In this document: positions 44,998-54,559 of the stretch, piece by piece
Numbering within the stretch: the stretch's first letter is position 1
Layout of the letters: each line of letters opens with the position of its first letter
Assembly: GCA_963734295.1 (NCBI GenBank)
Contig: CAVTGS010000016.1
Span: 19,700 to 83,699, forward strand
Direction: 5' to 3'
Length of the DNA stretch: 64,000 nt
Origin: JAEUMW01 sp963734295
Lineage (GTDB): Bacteria; Pseudomonadota; Gammaproteobacteria; Burkholderiales; JAEUMW01
Notes under the pieces: model-generated
The model's input: the letters and a program-made list of their open reading frames with translations, nothing else
The model's database searches: none
Told to the model about the DNA's origin: nothing
Made by a program: the position numbers and the translations under genes

Positions 44998-46722
44998 ATG
45001 GTTACAACTGCTGCGCAACCTGTGTCCAACCCTGCCCCCGAGAGCTTCGCTGCCCTCTTCGAAGAGAGTCTGTCACGCAAGGAAATGCGGATCGGCGAAG
45101 TCATCACCGCCGAGGTGGTGCGCATCGACCCGAATTTCGTCGTGGTGAACGCGGGGCTCAAGTCCGAGAGCTTCATTCCCGTCGACGAGTTCCGCAATGA
45201 TCGCGGCGAGATCGAGGCCCATACCGGCGAATTCGTGTCCGTGGCGATCGAGGCCCTCGAAGATGGTCACGGCGAGACCCGCCTCTCGCGCGACAAGGCG
45301 CGGCGTCTCGCCGCCTGGACCGATCTCGAGACGGCGCTCGAAAAGGGCAGCGTGGTGCAAGGCGTCATCACCGGCAAGGTGAAGGGCGGGCTCACGGTCA
45401 TGATCAACGGCATCCGCGCGTTTCTTCCCGGCTCGCTGGTCGACGTCCGCCCGATGAAGGACACCTCGCCGATCGAAGGCAAGGCGGCGGATTTCAAGGT
45501 GATCAAGCTCGATCGCAAACGCAACAACGTGGTGGTGTCGCGGCGCGCCGTGCTGGAGCAGACGCAGGGCGCGGAGCGTCAGGCGCTGCTCGAGAATCTG
45601 CAGGAGGGGGCAACCGTCAAGGGCATCGTCAAGAACATCACCGATTACGGCGCGTTCGTGGACCTGGGGGGCATCGACGGGCTCCTCCACATCACCGATC
45701 TCGCGTGGCGCCGGGTGAAGCATCCCTCCGAGGTCCTGAGCGTGGGCGACGAGGTCGAGGCCAAGGTGCTCAAGTTCGACCAGGAGAAGAACCGCGTCTC
45801 GCTCGGCATGAAGCAGCTCGGCGAAGATCCGTGGGTCGGCCTGTCGCGGCGCTATCCCACCGGCACGCGGCTCTTCGGCAAGGTCACCAATCTCACCGAC
45901 TACGGTGCGTTCGTGGAGATCGAGCCCGGTATCGAGGGTCTCGTGCACGTGTCCGAGATGGACTGGACCAACAAGAACATCCATCCGTCCAAGGTGGTTC
46001 AGCTCGGCGACGAGGTCGAGGTCATGATCCTCGAGATCGACGAGGATCGCCGCCGCATCTCCCTCGGGATGAAGCAGTGCATGGCGAACCCCTGGGAGGA
46101 GTTCTCCATGAACTCCAAGAAGGGCGACCGCGTGCGCGGCCAGATCAAGTCGATCACCGATTTCGGCATCTTCATCGGCCTCACCGGCAACATCGACGGT
46201 CTCGTGCATCTCTCCGACCTTTCCTGGCACGCCACGGGCGAGGAGGCGGTGCGCAACTACAAGAAGGGCGAGGAAGTCGAGGCCGTGGTGCTCTCCATCG
46301 ACGTCGAGCGCGAGCGCATCTCGCTTGGCATCAAGCAGCTCGAAGGCGATCCTTTCACCAGCTTCGTCGCGAGCCACGACAAGGGCAGCATGGTGCGCGG
46401 CGTGGTCAAGTCGCTCGACGCCAAGGGTGCGATGGTCACCCTCGAAGCCGACGTGGAGGGCTATCTGCGGGCCTCCGAGGTGTCCCGCGACCGGGTCGAG
46501 GACATCCGCAGCCACTTGAAGGAAGGCGACGAAGTCTCGGTGATGATCATCAACGTCGATCGCAAGAACCGCAGCATCAACCTCTCGATCAAGGCCAAGG
46601 ATCTCGCCGATACCAGCGAGGCGCTGCAGAAGATGGCGGCGGAGAGCGAGCGCGGCGCCGGCACCACCAGCCTGGGCGCGCTGCTCAAGGCCAAGCTGGA
46701 CGGGAAGAGCTCTGAACAATAA
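44998..46722 (+). CDS. rpsA: 30S ribosomal protein S1
   Basis: 574-residue S1 with six OB-fold (S1) repeats, helping unwind mRNA on the 30S subunit. Repeats begin around EGATVKGIVKNITDYGAFVDLG, GTRLFGKVTNLTDYGAFVEIE, GDRVRGQIKSITDFGIFIGL and GSMVRGVVKSLDAKGAMVTLE. The ATG at 44998 was chosen because MVTTAAQPVSNPAPESFAALF aligns with homologues; the purine-rich site is weak, as is usual for rpsA. It lies between aroA-cmk and ihfB. Confidence 0.97.
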   Translation: MVTTAAQPVSNPAPESFAALFEESLSRKEMRIGEVITAEVVRIDPNFVVVNAGLKSESFIPVDEFRNDRGEIEAHTGEFVSVAIEALEDGHGETRLSRDKARRLAAWTDLETALEKGSVVQGVITGKVKGGLTVMINGIRAFLPGSLVDVRPMKDTSPIEGKAADFKVIKLDRKRNNVVVSRRAVLEQTQGAERQALLENLQEGATVKGIVKNITDYGAFVDLGGIDGLLHITDLAWRRVKHPSEVLSVGDEVEAKVLKFDQEKNRVSLGMKQLGEDPWVGLSRRYPTGTRLFGKVTNLTDYGAFVEIEPGIEGLVHVSEMDWTNKNIHPSKVVQLGDEVEVMILEIDEDRRRISLGMKQCMANPWEEFSMNSKKGDRVRGQIKSITDFGIFIGLTGNIDGLVHLSDLSWHATGEEAVRNYKKGEEVEAVVLSIDVERERISLGIKQLEGDPFTSFVASHDKGSMVRGVVKSLDAKGAMVTLEADVEGYLRASEVSRDRVEDIRSHLKEGDEVSVMIINVDRKNRSINLSIKAKDLADTSEALQKMAAESERGAGTTSLGALLKAKLDGKSSEQ

Positions 46723-46735
46723 GGAAGTCCCGGCC

Positions 46736-47029
46736 ATGACCAAGTCGGACTTGATCGCCCGGCTTGCGGTGCGCTATCCGCAACTCGTGGCGAAGGATGC
46801 GGAACTGGCAGTGAAGATGATTCTCGACGCGATGGCGAGATGCCTCGCCGAGGGGCGGCGCATCGAGATTCGCGGCTTCGGCAGCTTCGGCCTGAACTAC
46901 CGCCCCCCTCGCACCGGGCGCAATCCCAAATCCGGCGAGAGGGTCCACGTCCCGGCCAAGCATGTGCCGCACTTCAAAGCCGGCAAGGAGCTGCGTGAGC
47001 GGGTCGATCTCAAGAGTGCCACCGACTGA
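46736..47029 (+). CDS. ihfB: Integration host factor subunit beta
   Basis: 97-residue DNA-bending protein pairing with IhfA. MTKSDLIARLAVRYPQL and the beta-arm signature IRGFGSFGLNYRPPRTGRNPKSGE are diagnostic. TAAGGAAG lies ahead of the ATG, 14 bp after rpsA. IHF commonly assists sigma-54 promoters such as those in this window. Confidence 0.96.
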   Translation: MTKSDLIARLAVRYPQLVAKDAELAVKMILDAMARCLAEGRRIEIRGFGSFGLNYRPPRTGRNPKSGERVHVPAKHVPHFKAGKELRERVDLKSATD

Positions 47030-47057
47030 GTTTGCCTGTTCGATGACTCCATGTTCG

Positions 47058-47085
47058 GCGCGGCTCGCGGGCCGCGTCTTTTTTT
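47058..47085 (+). terminator. Intrinsic terminator after ihfB
   Basis: CGCGGC and GCCGCG with a six-nt loop, then TCTTTTTTT. It separates rpsA-ihfB from lapAB. Confidence 0.75.
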
Positions 47086-47129
47086 GCATTGGATGGAACC
47101 TCTGAATCGGTCGCCCGGGGGAGCAAGCG

Positions 47130-47444
47130 ATGCGTATCGTCGGCTGGATCGTCAAGATCGTCATCTTCGTGCTGCTGGTCGGGTTCGCGGTCAAGAACAC
47201 CGATCCGATCACGGTGCGTTTCTACCTGGGTTACGAGTGGCATTCGCCGCTCGTCTTCGTGATTCTCGTCTTCTTCGCCGCCGGGGCCGCGTTCGGTGCG
47301 CTCTCGAGCCTGCCCTATGCCTTCCGGCGCCGGCGCGAGATGCGGGATCTGCGGCGGGAGCTGGAGGCGCGTCCCGGTCCAGCCGAGGCGGCTGCGCCGG
47401 CGCCGGAGCGCGCGGCGGGACAGACCACCGCCGACCTCTCCTAG
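47130..47444 (+). CDS. lapA: Lipopolysaccharide assembly protein A domain protein
   Basis: Inner-membrane protein of 104 residues with two TM helices (IVKIVIFVLLVGFAVKN and LVFVILVFFAAGAAFGALSSL) and a cytoplasmic tail rich in Arg, Glu and Ala. This is the LapA (YciS) layout. With LapB it takes part in regulating LPS synthesis through LpxC turnover. It lies 21 bp before lapB. Confidence 0.88.
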   Translation: MRIVGWIVKIVIFVLLVGFAVKNTDPITVRFYLGYEWHSPLVFVILVFFAAGAAFGALSSLPYAFRRRREMRDLRRELEARPGPAEAAAPAPERAAGQTTADLS

Positions 47445-47465
47445 CAGTCAAGGTATTCTCATCGC

Positions 47466-48644
47466 ATGCAGTTCGACTTCTGGTGGTTCCTGCTCGCGCT
47501 GCCGCTTTTCTTCGGCATGGGCTGGGTCGCCGCGCGCATCGACATCAAACAGCTCATGTCCGAATCGAGCGAGCTGCCGCGCACGTATTTCCGGGGCCTC
47601 AATTTTCTGCTGAACGATCAGCAGGACCAGGCGATCGAGTCGTTCTCGGAGGTGGTGCGGGTGAGCCCGGAGACGGCGGAGCTGCATTTCGCGCTCGGCT
47701 ACCTGTACCGCAAGCGGGGCGAGGTGGAGCGCGCGATCCGGCTCCACGAGGACCTGGTGCGCCGGCCCGACATCCCCGATGACCTGCGCACGAATGCCCG
47801 TTACGAGCTCGCCCTCGACTTCCTCAAGGCCGGCTTCCTGGACCGCGCGGAGGCGCAGTTCCTCGAGCTCGAAGGCTCGCCCTACGAGCAGCGCGCGCTC
47901 AAGCTCCTGCTCGAGATCTACCAGCAGGAGCGCGACTGGGCGAAGGCGATCGCGAGCTCGCGCAAGATGGACGGCATCACCGGCCGCTCGAGCGCGAAGG
48001 ACATCGCGAACTTCTACTGCGAGCTGGCGCTGGCCGAGATCACCCACTCGCGGCCCGACGCCGCCGAGCAGCATCTGCGCGAGGCGCTCGCCGTCAACGG
48101 CAAGTGCACCCGTGCCAACATCCTGCTCGGGGAGCTGGCGGCAGAGCAGGGCAAGCCGGAGCAGGCGCTTGTCTACTGGAAGCGGGTCGAGCACCAGGAC
48201 CCGCGTTACCTGGCGCTCCTCGCGGACAAGCTGCGCGACACCTATGAGCAGATCGGGCGCCGCGACGAGGGCGTGCAGCTGCTGAAGGGCTATCTCGCGA
48301 GCTCGCCGTCGCTCGATCTGCTCGACGTGGTCTTTCACGCCACGCTCGAGCGGGACGGGTCGGAGGCGGCTTATCGCCTGGTGCGCGGCGAGCTGCGGCG
48401 CAATCCCTCGCTGCTCGGCCTGGACAAGCTCCTCGAAGCGGCGCTGATCGAGGCGCCGCACGAACAGCGTCGCGACATCGAGCTCGTGCGCAGGCTCGTC
48501 GGGCATCACTCCCGCAACCTCGCCATGTATCACTGCGACCAGTGCGGGTTCCGGCTGCGCCAGTTCACGTGGCGCTGTCCCGCCTGCGGCGCGTGGGAGA
48601 GCTACTCGCCGCTGCGCAGCGAAGAACGGATGAGCGCTGCATGA
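47466..48644 (+). CDS. lapB: Lipopolysaccharide assembly protein B
   Basis: Inner-membrane-anchored TPR protein of 392 residues. An N-terminal TM anchor (WWFLLALPLFFGMGWVAARID) leads to about nine TPR-like repeats and a C-terminal rubredoxin-type zinc site (CDQCGF ... CPACGAW). LapB works with the FtsH protease to control LpxC and so LPS supply. The TGA overlaps the pyrF ATG. Confidence 0.93.
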   Translation: MQFDFWWFLLALPLFFGMGWVAARIDIKQLMSESSELPRTYFRGLNFLLNDQQDQAIESFSEVVRVSPETAELHFALGYLYRKRGEVERAIRLHEDLVRRPDIPDDLRTNARYELALDFLKAGFLDRAEAQFLELEGSPYEQRALKLLLEIYQQERDWAKAIASSRKMDGITGRSSAKDIANFYCELALAEITHSRPDAAEQHLREALAVNGKCTRANILLGELAAEQGKPEQALVYWKRVEHQDPRYLALLADKLRDTYEQIGRRDEGVQLLKGYLASSPSLDLLDVVFHATLERDGSEAAYRLVRGELRRNPSLLGLDKLLEAALIEAPHEQRRDIELVRRLVGHHSRNLAMYHCDQCGFRLRQFTWRCPACGAWESYSPLRSEERMSAA

Positions 48645-49348
48645 AAGAACCGCGTGTGATCGTCGCCCTCGATTTTCCAGGCGCCGCGACGGCGCTCGAA
48701 TTCGCCTGCCGGCTCGACCCGGTGCGCTGCCGGCTCAAGGTCGGCAAGGAGCTTTTCACGGCCGCCGGACCGGGTCTCGTGGAGGCACTGCAGCGGCAGG
48801 GATTCGATGTCTTCCTCGACCTCAAATTCCACGATATTCCGAACACCGTCGCCGGCGCCTGTCGGGCTGCGGCCGGCCTCGGCGTCTGGATGATCGACGT
48901 GCACGCGCAGGGTGGTCGCGCCATGCTGCACGCGGCGCGCGAGGCGCTGGCGGGTGCCGCGCGCCGTCCCCTGCTGGTCGCGGTGACAGTTCTCACCAGT
49001 CTCTCGGCGGCGGAGCTGACCGAGATCGGCCTCGCGGGAACGCCGCAAGATAACGTCCTGCGACTGGCCGCCTTGGCGCAGGCCGCGGGGCTCGATGGTG
49101 TCGTCTGCTCGGCGCAGGAGGCACCGGTGCTGCGCGCGGCGTGCGGCGATCGCTTCGCTCTGGTGACGCCCGGCATTCGCCTGGCGGACGATGCCGCTGG
49201 CGATCAGAGCCGCGTCGTCACCCCGCGCGAGGCGGTGGCCGCGGGCGCAACCTACCTCGTGGTCGGCCGACCGGTCACGCGGGCACGGGACCCGAACGCC
49301 GCGCTCGCGCGCATACTCGCGGACATCTCGAACACCGCGCAGGGACGC
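48641..49348 (+). CDS. pyrF: Orotidine 5'-phosphate decarboxylase (reads through into hldA)
   Basis: Type I OMP decarboxylase, about 236 residues, last step to UMP. VALDFPGAATALEF, the catalytic DLKFHDIPNTV (Lys-x-Asp), VTPGIR and VVGRPVTRARDP are intact. No stop separates it from the next gene: the frame runs continuously from 48641 to 50296. In the +1 frame a TGA at 49350-49352 would overlap the hldA ATG (ATGA), the pattern used elsewhere in this operon. A single inserted base near the 3' end would therefore explain the fusion. Confidence 0.9.
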
Positions 49349-50296
49349 ATGATCATGGGAACGGTTGCACCCGAGCTGGCACGCATCGCGGCGGCGCGAC
49401 TGCTCGTCGTCGGCGACGTCATGCTCGATCGTTACTGGTTCGGCGAAGTGAGCCGCATCTCGCCCGAGGCGCCGGTGCCGGTGGTCAAGGTCGACCGCAT
49501 GGAGGCGCGCTTGGGGGGTGCTGCGAACGTGGCGCGCAACGTCGCTGCGCTGCGCGCCGGTGTCGAGCTCCTGTCGGTGATCGGCGAGGACGAGGCCGGA
49601 ACGACCCTGGAGGCGCTGCTGCGCGAGGAGGGTATCCCGGCCTCGCTGCATCGCGATGCCGCCATTACCACGACGGTCAAGCTGCGCGTGATCGGCCGCC
49701 AGCAGCAACTGCTGCGCATCGATTTCGAGACGTGGCCGAGCCACGAGACGCTCGCCGCGAAGCTCGCCGAATTCGAGGCGATGCTCCCGTCCTCGGACGT
49801 GGTGATCCTGTCCGACTACGGCAAGGGCGGGCTTGCCCACATCGAGCGCATGATCGGCCTCGCCCGCGAGCAGGGCAAGACCGTGCTCGTCGACCCGAAG
49901 GGCGAGGACTACGTCCGCTATCGCGGCGCCACGCTGCTCACGCCCAACCGCGCGGAGTTTCGGCAGGTGGTGGGGCGCTGGCGGAGCGAGGAAGAGCTCG
50001 AAGACAAGGCACAGCGGCTGCGCGAGGACCTCGATCTGGCGGCGCTGCTGGTCACCCGCAGCGAGGACGGCATGAGCCTCTTCGAAGCGAGCGGCTGCCT
50101 GCACGTGCCGACGGTGGCGCGCGAGGTGTACGACGTGAGCGGTGCGGGCGACACGGTCATCGCGACCATGGGGGTCATGCTTGCGGCTGGTTGCAGTCTG
50201 GAGCAGTCGGTGCGCAGCGCCAACCGCGCCGCGGGCATCGTGGTCGGCAAGCTCGGCACCGCGGTCGCGACACCCGAGGAACTCTTTGCCGACTAG
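49349..50296 (+). CDS. hldA: D-glycero-beta-D-manno-heptose-7-phosphate kinase
   Basis: Kinase half of the heptose pathway for LPS inner core, about 315 residues (PfkB/ribokinase fold). LLVVGDVMLDRYWFG, GGAANVARNVAAL, LSDYGKGGLAH and DVSGAGDTVIATMG with the catalytic Asp are present. The adenylyltransferase domain fused in E. coli HldE is absent and must be encoded elsewhere. ATG 49349 or 49355 are both possible starts. The frame is open upstream into pyrF (see that entry). Confidence 0.9.
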   Translation: MIMGTVAPELARIAAARLLVVGDVMLDRYWFGEVSRISPEAPVPVVKVDRMEARLGGAANVARNVAALRAGVELLSVIGEDEAGTTLEALLREEGIPASLHRDAAITTTVKLRVIGRQQQLLRIDFETWPSHETLAAKLAEFEAMLPSSDVVILSDYGKGGLAHIERMIGLAREQGKTVLVDPKGEDYVRYRGATLLTPNRAEFRQVVGRWRSEEELEDKAQRLREDLDLAALLVTRSEDGMSLFEASGCLHVPTVAREVYDVSGAGDTVIATMGVMLAAGCSLEQSVRSANRAAGIVVGKLGTAVATPEELFAD

Positions 50297-50382
50297 CCTG
50301 CCGATCTGGATATGCGTATTTTCGACGCAACGGCGCGGGTGAACAGGGCAGGCCGCGCGGACGAACGTAACGGAGGTCTGCC

Positions 50383-51399
50383 ATGATCGTAGTGACGGGC
50401 GCCGCGGGTTTCATCGGCGCCAACCTGGTCAAGGGTCTGAACGACCGCGGCGAGACCGACATCCTGGCGGTCGACAACCTCACCCGGAGCGACAAGTTCG
50501 CGAACCTGGTGGATTGCGAGATCGCGGACTACCTGGACAAGGAAGCATTCCTGCACGAGCTCGCCGACGATGCCTTCGACGGCGAGATCACTGCGCTCTT
50601 TCACCAGGGCGCCTGCTCCGACACCATGGAGCGCGACGGCCGCTATCTGATGGAGAACAACTACCGCTACACGGCGACCCTGTTCGAGCACTGCCAGCGC
50701 GAGGAGGTGCCGTTCATCTACGCGTCGTCGGCCGCTGTGTACGGGGCCGGGCCGATCTTCAGCGAAGGGCGGGCGCACGAGGCGCCGCTCAACGCGTACG
50801 GCTACTCGAAGTTCCTGTTCGACCAATACTTGCGTCGCAGATGGAGCGATCGGACGGCGCAGGTGGTGGGCCTGCGCTACTTCAACGTTTACGGCCCGCG
50901 CGAAGCGCACAAGGGACGCATGGCTTCGGTCGCGTTTCACTTCTACAATCAGTATCGGGCAGCGGGCCGCGTGCGGCTCTTCGAGGGCAGTGGCGGTTAT
51001 GCCGCGGGTGAGCAGCGGCGCGACTTCGTGTCGGTGGAGGATGCGGTGCGGGTGAATCTCCATTTTCTCGACCACCCCGATCGCTCCGGCATCTTCAACG
51101 TCGGTACCGGCGCTGCCCAGACCTTCAACGAGGTGGCGGTCGCAACCGTCAACGCGTGTCGCATGGCGGCCGGGGAGGCGCCGCTCACCCTGGGCGCGAT
51201 GCGAGAGGCGGGCGTGATCGAGTACATCCCGTTTCCGGAGGGGTTGAAGGAGCGCTACCAGAGCCATACCGAGGCCGACCTCGGCAACCTGCGGAAGTCC
51301 GGCTACGCCGACCCGTTCCTGCGGGTCGAGGAAGGCGTGTCCCGTTACGTCGACTGGATGCTCGAGCGGGACGGTCCTGCGTCGCGGAAGAGCGAATGA
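50383..51399 (+). CDS. hldD: ADP-L-glycero-D-manno-heptose 6-epimerase
   Basis: SDR-family epimerase of 338 residues completing ADP-heptose for LPS. VTGAAGFIGANLVKGLND binds NADP. YGYSKFLFDQY holds the catalytic Tyr/Lys. YFNVYGPREAHKGRMASV and EGSGGYAAGEQRRDFV are HldD-specific. AACGGAGG precedes the ATG. It follows hldA. Confidence 0.96.
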   Translation: MIVVTGAAGFIGANLVKGLNDRGETDILAVDNLTRSDKFANLVDCEIADYLDKEAFLHELADDAFDGEITALFHQGACSDTMERDGRYLMENNYRYTATLFEHCQREEVPFIYASSAAVYGAGPIFSEGRAHEAPLNAYGYSKFLFDQYLRRRWSDRTAQVVGLRYFNVYGPREAHKGRMASVAFHFYNQYRAAGRVRLFEGSGGYAAGEQRRDFVSVEDAVRVNLHFLDHPDRSGIFNVGTGAAQTFNEVAVATVNACRMAAGEAPLTLGAMREAGVIEYIPFPEGLKERYQSHTEADLGNLRKSGYADPFLRVEEGVSRYVDWMLERDGPASRKSE

Positions 51400-52343
51400 C
51401 GGCCGTGAACGACGTGAAGGCGATCCCGCCAGCCCTGGCAGCGGGTGGAGCAGGGCCCGACCGCTACCTCGAGGACTTCGTCGGCAACACGCCGCTCGTG
51501 CGGCTGAAGCGTATGCCCGGCGCGACCAGCAACGTCATCCTCGGCAAGCTCGAGGGCAACAACCCGGCCGGTTCGGTGAAGGACCGTCCCGCGCTCTCCA
51601 TGATCACGCGTGCGCAGGCACGCGGCGAGATCAAGCCCGGCGACACGCTGATCGAGGCCACCAGCGGCAACACCGGCATCGCGCTCGCGATGGCGGCCGC
51701 CATGATGGGCTACCGGATGGTGCTCATCATGCCGGAGCATCTGTCCATCGAGCGCCGCCAGACGATGGCCGCGTTCGGGGCGGAGATCGTGCTCGTGACC
51801 AAGGAGCAGGGCATGGAGGGCGCGCGCGACGCGGCGGACCGGATGGTGGCGGAAGGCCGGGGCGTGATGCTCGACCAGTTCGCCAATCCGGACAACCCGC
51901 TCGCTCACTACGAGACCACGGGACCCGAGATCTGGCGCGACACCGGCGGGCGCATTACGCATTTCGTCGCGACCATGGGCACCACCGGCACGATCATGGG
52001 CGTGTCGCGCTTCATGAAGGAGCAGAATTCCGCGATAGAGATCATCGGCGTCCACCCCTCGGAGGGCTCGCAGGTACCCGGCATTCGCAAGTGGCCGAAG
52101 GCCTACCAGCCCAGGATCTTCGACGAGCGCCGGGTCGATCGCATCATCGAGGTCTCGCAGGCCGACGCCGAGGAGACGGCGCGGCGCATGGCGCGGGAAG
52201 AAGGCATCTTCGCCGGCATCTCGTCCGGTGGCGGTCTCTTTGCCGCGCTCGAGGTGAGCAGCGAGGTGCAGAACGCTGTAATCGTCTGCGTCGTGTGCGA
52301 TCGCGGCGATCGCTATCTCTCCACCGGCGTTTTCCCCGCCTGA
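51396..52343 (+). CDS. cysM: Cysteine synthase B
   Basis: PLP enzyme of 315 residues making cysteine from O-acetylserine. The PLP Lys is in NPAGSVKDRPALSMI, the substrate loop TSGNTGIAL, and GTTGTIMGVSRF binds the phosphate. IRKWPKAYQPRIFD marks CysM over CysK. It overlaps the hldD stop by ATGA. Confidence 0.93.
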   Translation: MTAVNDVKAIPPALAAGGAGPDRYLEDFVGNTPLVRLKRMPGATSNVILGKLEGNNPAGSVKDRPALSMITRAQARGEIKPGDTLIEATSGNTGIALAMAAAMMGYRMVLIMPEHLSIERRQTMAAFGAEIVLVTKEQGMEGARDAADRMVAEGRGVMLDQFANPDNPLAHYETTGPEIWRDTGGRITHFVATMGTTGTIMGVSRFMKEQNSAIEIIGVHPSEGSQVPGIRKWPKAYQPRIFDERRVDRIIEVSQADAEETARRMAREEGIFAGISSGGGLFAALEVSSEVQNAVIVCVVCDRGDRYLSTGVFPA

Positions 52344-54334
52344 TCCGTTCTTTCACCGCGCGCGTCGCGGCCCTGCTCGTCCTACTCCTCACCGCCGCGC
52401 CTTACGCGCACGCCGCGGCTCTGGCGATCGCCGCCGAGCGCCTCGAAGGACCGGGGTTCGTCGCGCGCGAAGCTCGCGCCGCCCTCGATCCGCGAGGCCA
52501 CGGCCGGCTCGAGCTGAGTGCGGCGTCGGTCGAGGCGCAGGGCCGCACCTGGCGCAAGCCGGGAATCGTGTGCGAGCCGATCCTGAATCGCGGTACCCGG
52601 ATCGGGTGCGAGAGCAGCGTACTCGACCTGGGCGAGAAGATTCCGCTGCGATTTTCGTACGACATCCGCGACGACGCCGTCGATGCGGAGCTTCTTCCCG
52701 CTGTCGGCGAGCGCTGGCACGTCTCGGGACAGCCCGCCGGCGGCGGCTGGAACGGCCGCGCTCGCGTCGAGCAAGGACGCCTCGTTCGCGTGACGCCCTG
52801 GCTTCCACCCGCCGGGCTGGCGCTGAAGGCAGGCCAAGTGTCGGGCACCTTCGCAATCGCGCTGTCGCCGCACGGCGTCGTCGACATCGAAGGCGACCTC
52901 GCGTTTGCGGGCGTCGGCTTCAGCGATGCGAGCGGGCTGCACGCGGCGGAGAATCTCGCCGGCGTCGTCGAGCTCGCGGTGGCGGAGTCGGACGGCATCG
53001 CGCGCTTTCGGGCGAGCGTCGACTGGCACGCGGGCGAGCTCTTCTGGCAGCCGGTCTACCTGCAAGGCGGGCACGCGCTCTTTGCGGAAGGCACGCTCGG
53101 CGCGAGCCGCATCGCCATCGATCGCGGCCGAATGCGGCTGAAGCGGGTGGGGGAGGTCGCCTTTTCCGCGAGCTGGGACCGCGCTACGGGTGCGCTCGTG
53201 ACCTCTGCCGGCGGTGGTGCGGCGCTCGACATCCCGGGCGCTTACGAAGAGCTCGCACGGCCTCTCCTGGCCGATACCGTGGCGGCGGACCTGCGCACCG
53301 CAGGCACCGCCGACTTCGGCTGGCGGTTCGGCGACGGCGCACTGCAGGCGTTCTACCTGAATCTGCACCGGGCGTCGTTCGAAGATCGCAAGCGGCGCTT
53401 CGCGCTGGTCGACCTCGACGCGGCGATTCCGTGGAACCGAGCAGGCGCCTCGCAGGCGCGGGTCACCCTGGCGGGAGCGGAGGTTCTGCGCCTGCCGATC
53501 GGGCGCATCGAAGTGCCGATCGAGCTCGACGGCTTGCGCGCGCGCGTCGCGCAAGTCGAGGTGCCGCTGCTCGACGGCAGCTTGCGCATGAACGATTTCG
53601 TTGCAACGCGCGAGGGCGACACCTGGGAGTGGACGTTCGCGGGCGGCATCACGCCCGTTGCGGTCGAAGCGCTGACGCGGACCCTCGGCGTCCACGTCAT
53701 GTACGGCACGCTGTCGGCGGTGGTGCCGAAGGTGCACTACCGGTCATCGACGGTCACAATCGAGGGCGCGTTGCTCCTTCAGGTCTTCGACGGTACCGTG
53801 GTCGTGAACCGGCTGTCGCTGCTCGAACCCCTCGGCCGTGCTCCCAGACTCTACGCGGACCTCGACATGCGCAACCTCGACCTCGATCTCGTCACACGTA
53901 CCTTTGCCTTCGGCAGCATTACCGGTCGCATCGACGCTACCGTGCAGGGCCTCGAGCTCGCGAGCTGGCGGCCGGTCGCACTCGACGCATGGGTCGGGAG
54001 CAGCCCCGGCAGCTATCCGAAGCGCATCAGCCAGCGCGCGGTCGAGAGCATCGCGGCGCTCGGCGGCGGCAGCGCGACGGCGGCGGTACAGCGAACCGCG
54101 CTGCGATTCTTCGAGGAGTTCGGCTACCGCCGCATCGGCTGGCGCTGCCGGCTCGCAAACGGCGTGTGCGAGATGAGCGGCATCGCGCCCAAGGACAGCG
54201 GCTACGTGATCGTCGAGGGTGGAGGCATACCGGCGATCACGGTCATGGGCTACAATCGCTCGGTCGACTGGGAAGAACTGATCGCGCGCCTCGCCCGCGT
54301 CACGGCGGAAGGCAGCGCACCCCTCGTGCAATGA
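52340..54334 (+). CDS. ydbH: YdbH-family (AsmA-like) envelope protein
   Basis: Exported, membrane-anchored protein of about 664 residues, mostly beta structure. It has an N-terminal hydrophobic segment (VAALLVLLLTAAPYAHA), long AsmA-like stretches and the C-terminal YdbH domain (FDGTVVVNRLSLLEPLG, YADLDMRNLDLDLVTRTFAFGSITG). With YnbE it forms an intermembrane bridge thought to carry phospholipid to the outer membrane. No ATG or GTG opens the frame before the signal segment; the best start is a CTG at 52340, overlapping the cysM stop. Confidence 0.75.
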   Translation: MIRSFTARVAALLVLLLTAAPYAHAAALAIAAERLEGPGFVAREARAALDPRGHGRLELSAASVEAQGRTWRKPGIVCEPILNRGTRIGCESSVLDLGEKIPLRFSYDIRDDAVDAELLPAVGERWHVSGQPAGGGWNGRARVEQGRLVRVTPWLPPAGLALKAGQVSGTFAIALSPHGVVDIEGDLAFAGVGFSDASGLHAAENLAGVVELAVAESDGIARFRASVDWHAGELFWQPVYLQGGHALFAEGTLGASRIAIDRGRMRLKRVGEVAFSASWDRATGALVTSAGGGAALDIPGAYEELARPLLADTVAADLRTAGTADFGWRFGDGALQAFYLNLHRASFEDRKRRFALVDLDAAIPWNRAGASQARVTLAGAEVLRLPIGRIEVPIELDGLRARVAQVEVPLLDGSLRMNDFVATREGDTWEWTFAGGITPVAVEALTRTLGVHVMYGTLSAVVPKVHYRSSTVTIEGALLLQVFDGTVVVNRLSLLEPLGRAPRLYADLDMRNLDLDLVTRTFAFGSITGRIDATVQGLELASWRPVALDAWVGSSPGSYPKRISQRAVESIAALGGGSATAAVQRTALRFFEEFGYRRIGWRCRLANGVCEMSGIAPKDSGYVIVEGGGIPAITVMGYNRSVDWEELIARLARVTAEGSAPLVQ

Positions 54335-54534
54335 CTGGAGCACCCATGCTGCGGTTCGGAGCGGCCGGTCTCGCGGCGGTCGCGGGGCTGGCCGGCTGCG
54401 TCACCATCAATATCTACTTTCCCGCCGCAGCCGCGGAGAAAGCGGCCGACAGGATCATCGACGAGGTCTGGCGCATTCCGAAGGCGCCGGCGCCGGCCGG
54501 CCTGGCGCCGACTGCGCCGGTGCCTTTGCCGTGA
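54331..54534 (+). CDS. ynbE: YnbE-like small lipoprotein
   Basis: 67 residues with a lipobox ending LAGC, followed by VTINIYFPAAAAEKAADRIIDEVW. Its size, lipid anchor and position between YdbH and YdbL match YnbE, the outer-membrane partner of YdbH. An inner ATG at 54346 is also possible. It overlaps the ydbH stop (ATGA). Confidence 0.75.
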   Translation: MTGAPMLRFGAAGLAAVAGLAGCVTINIYFPAAAAEKAADRIIDEVWRIPKAPAPAGLAPTAPVPLP

Positions 54535-54559
54535 TCGTCATCGGGAGCATCACGAGGGC

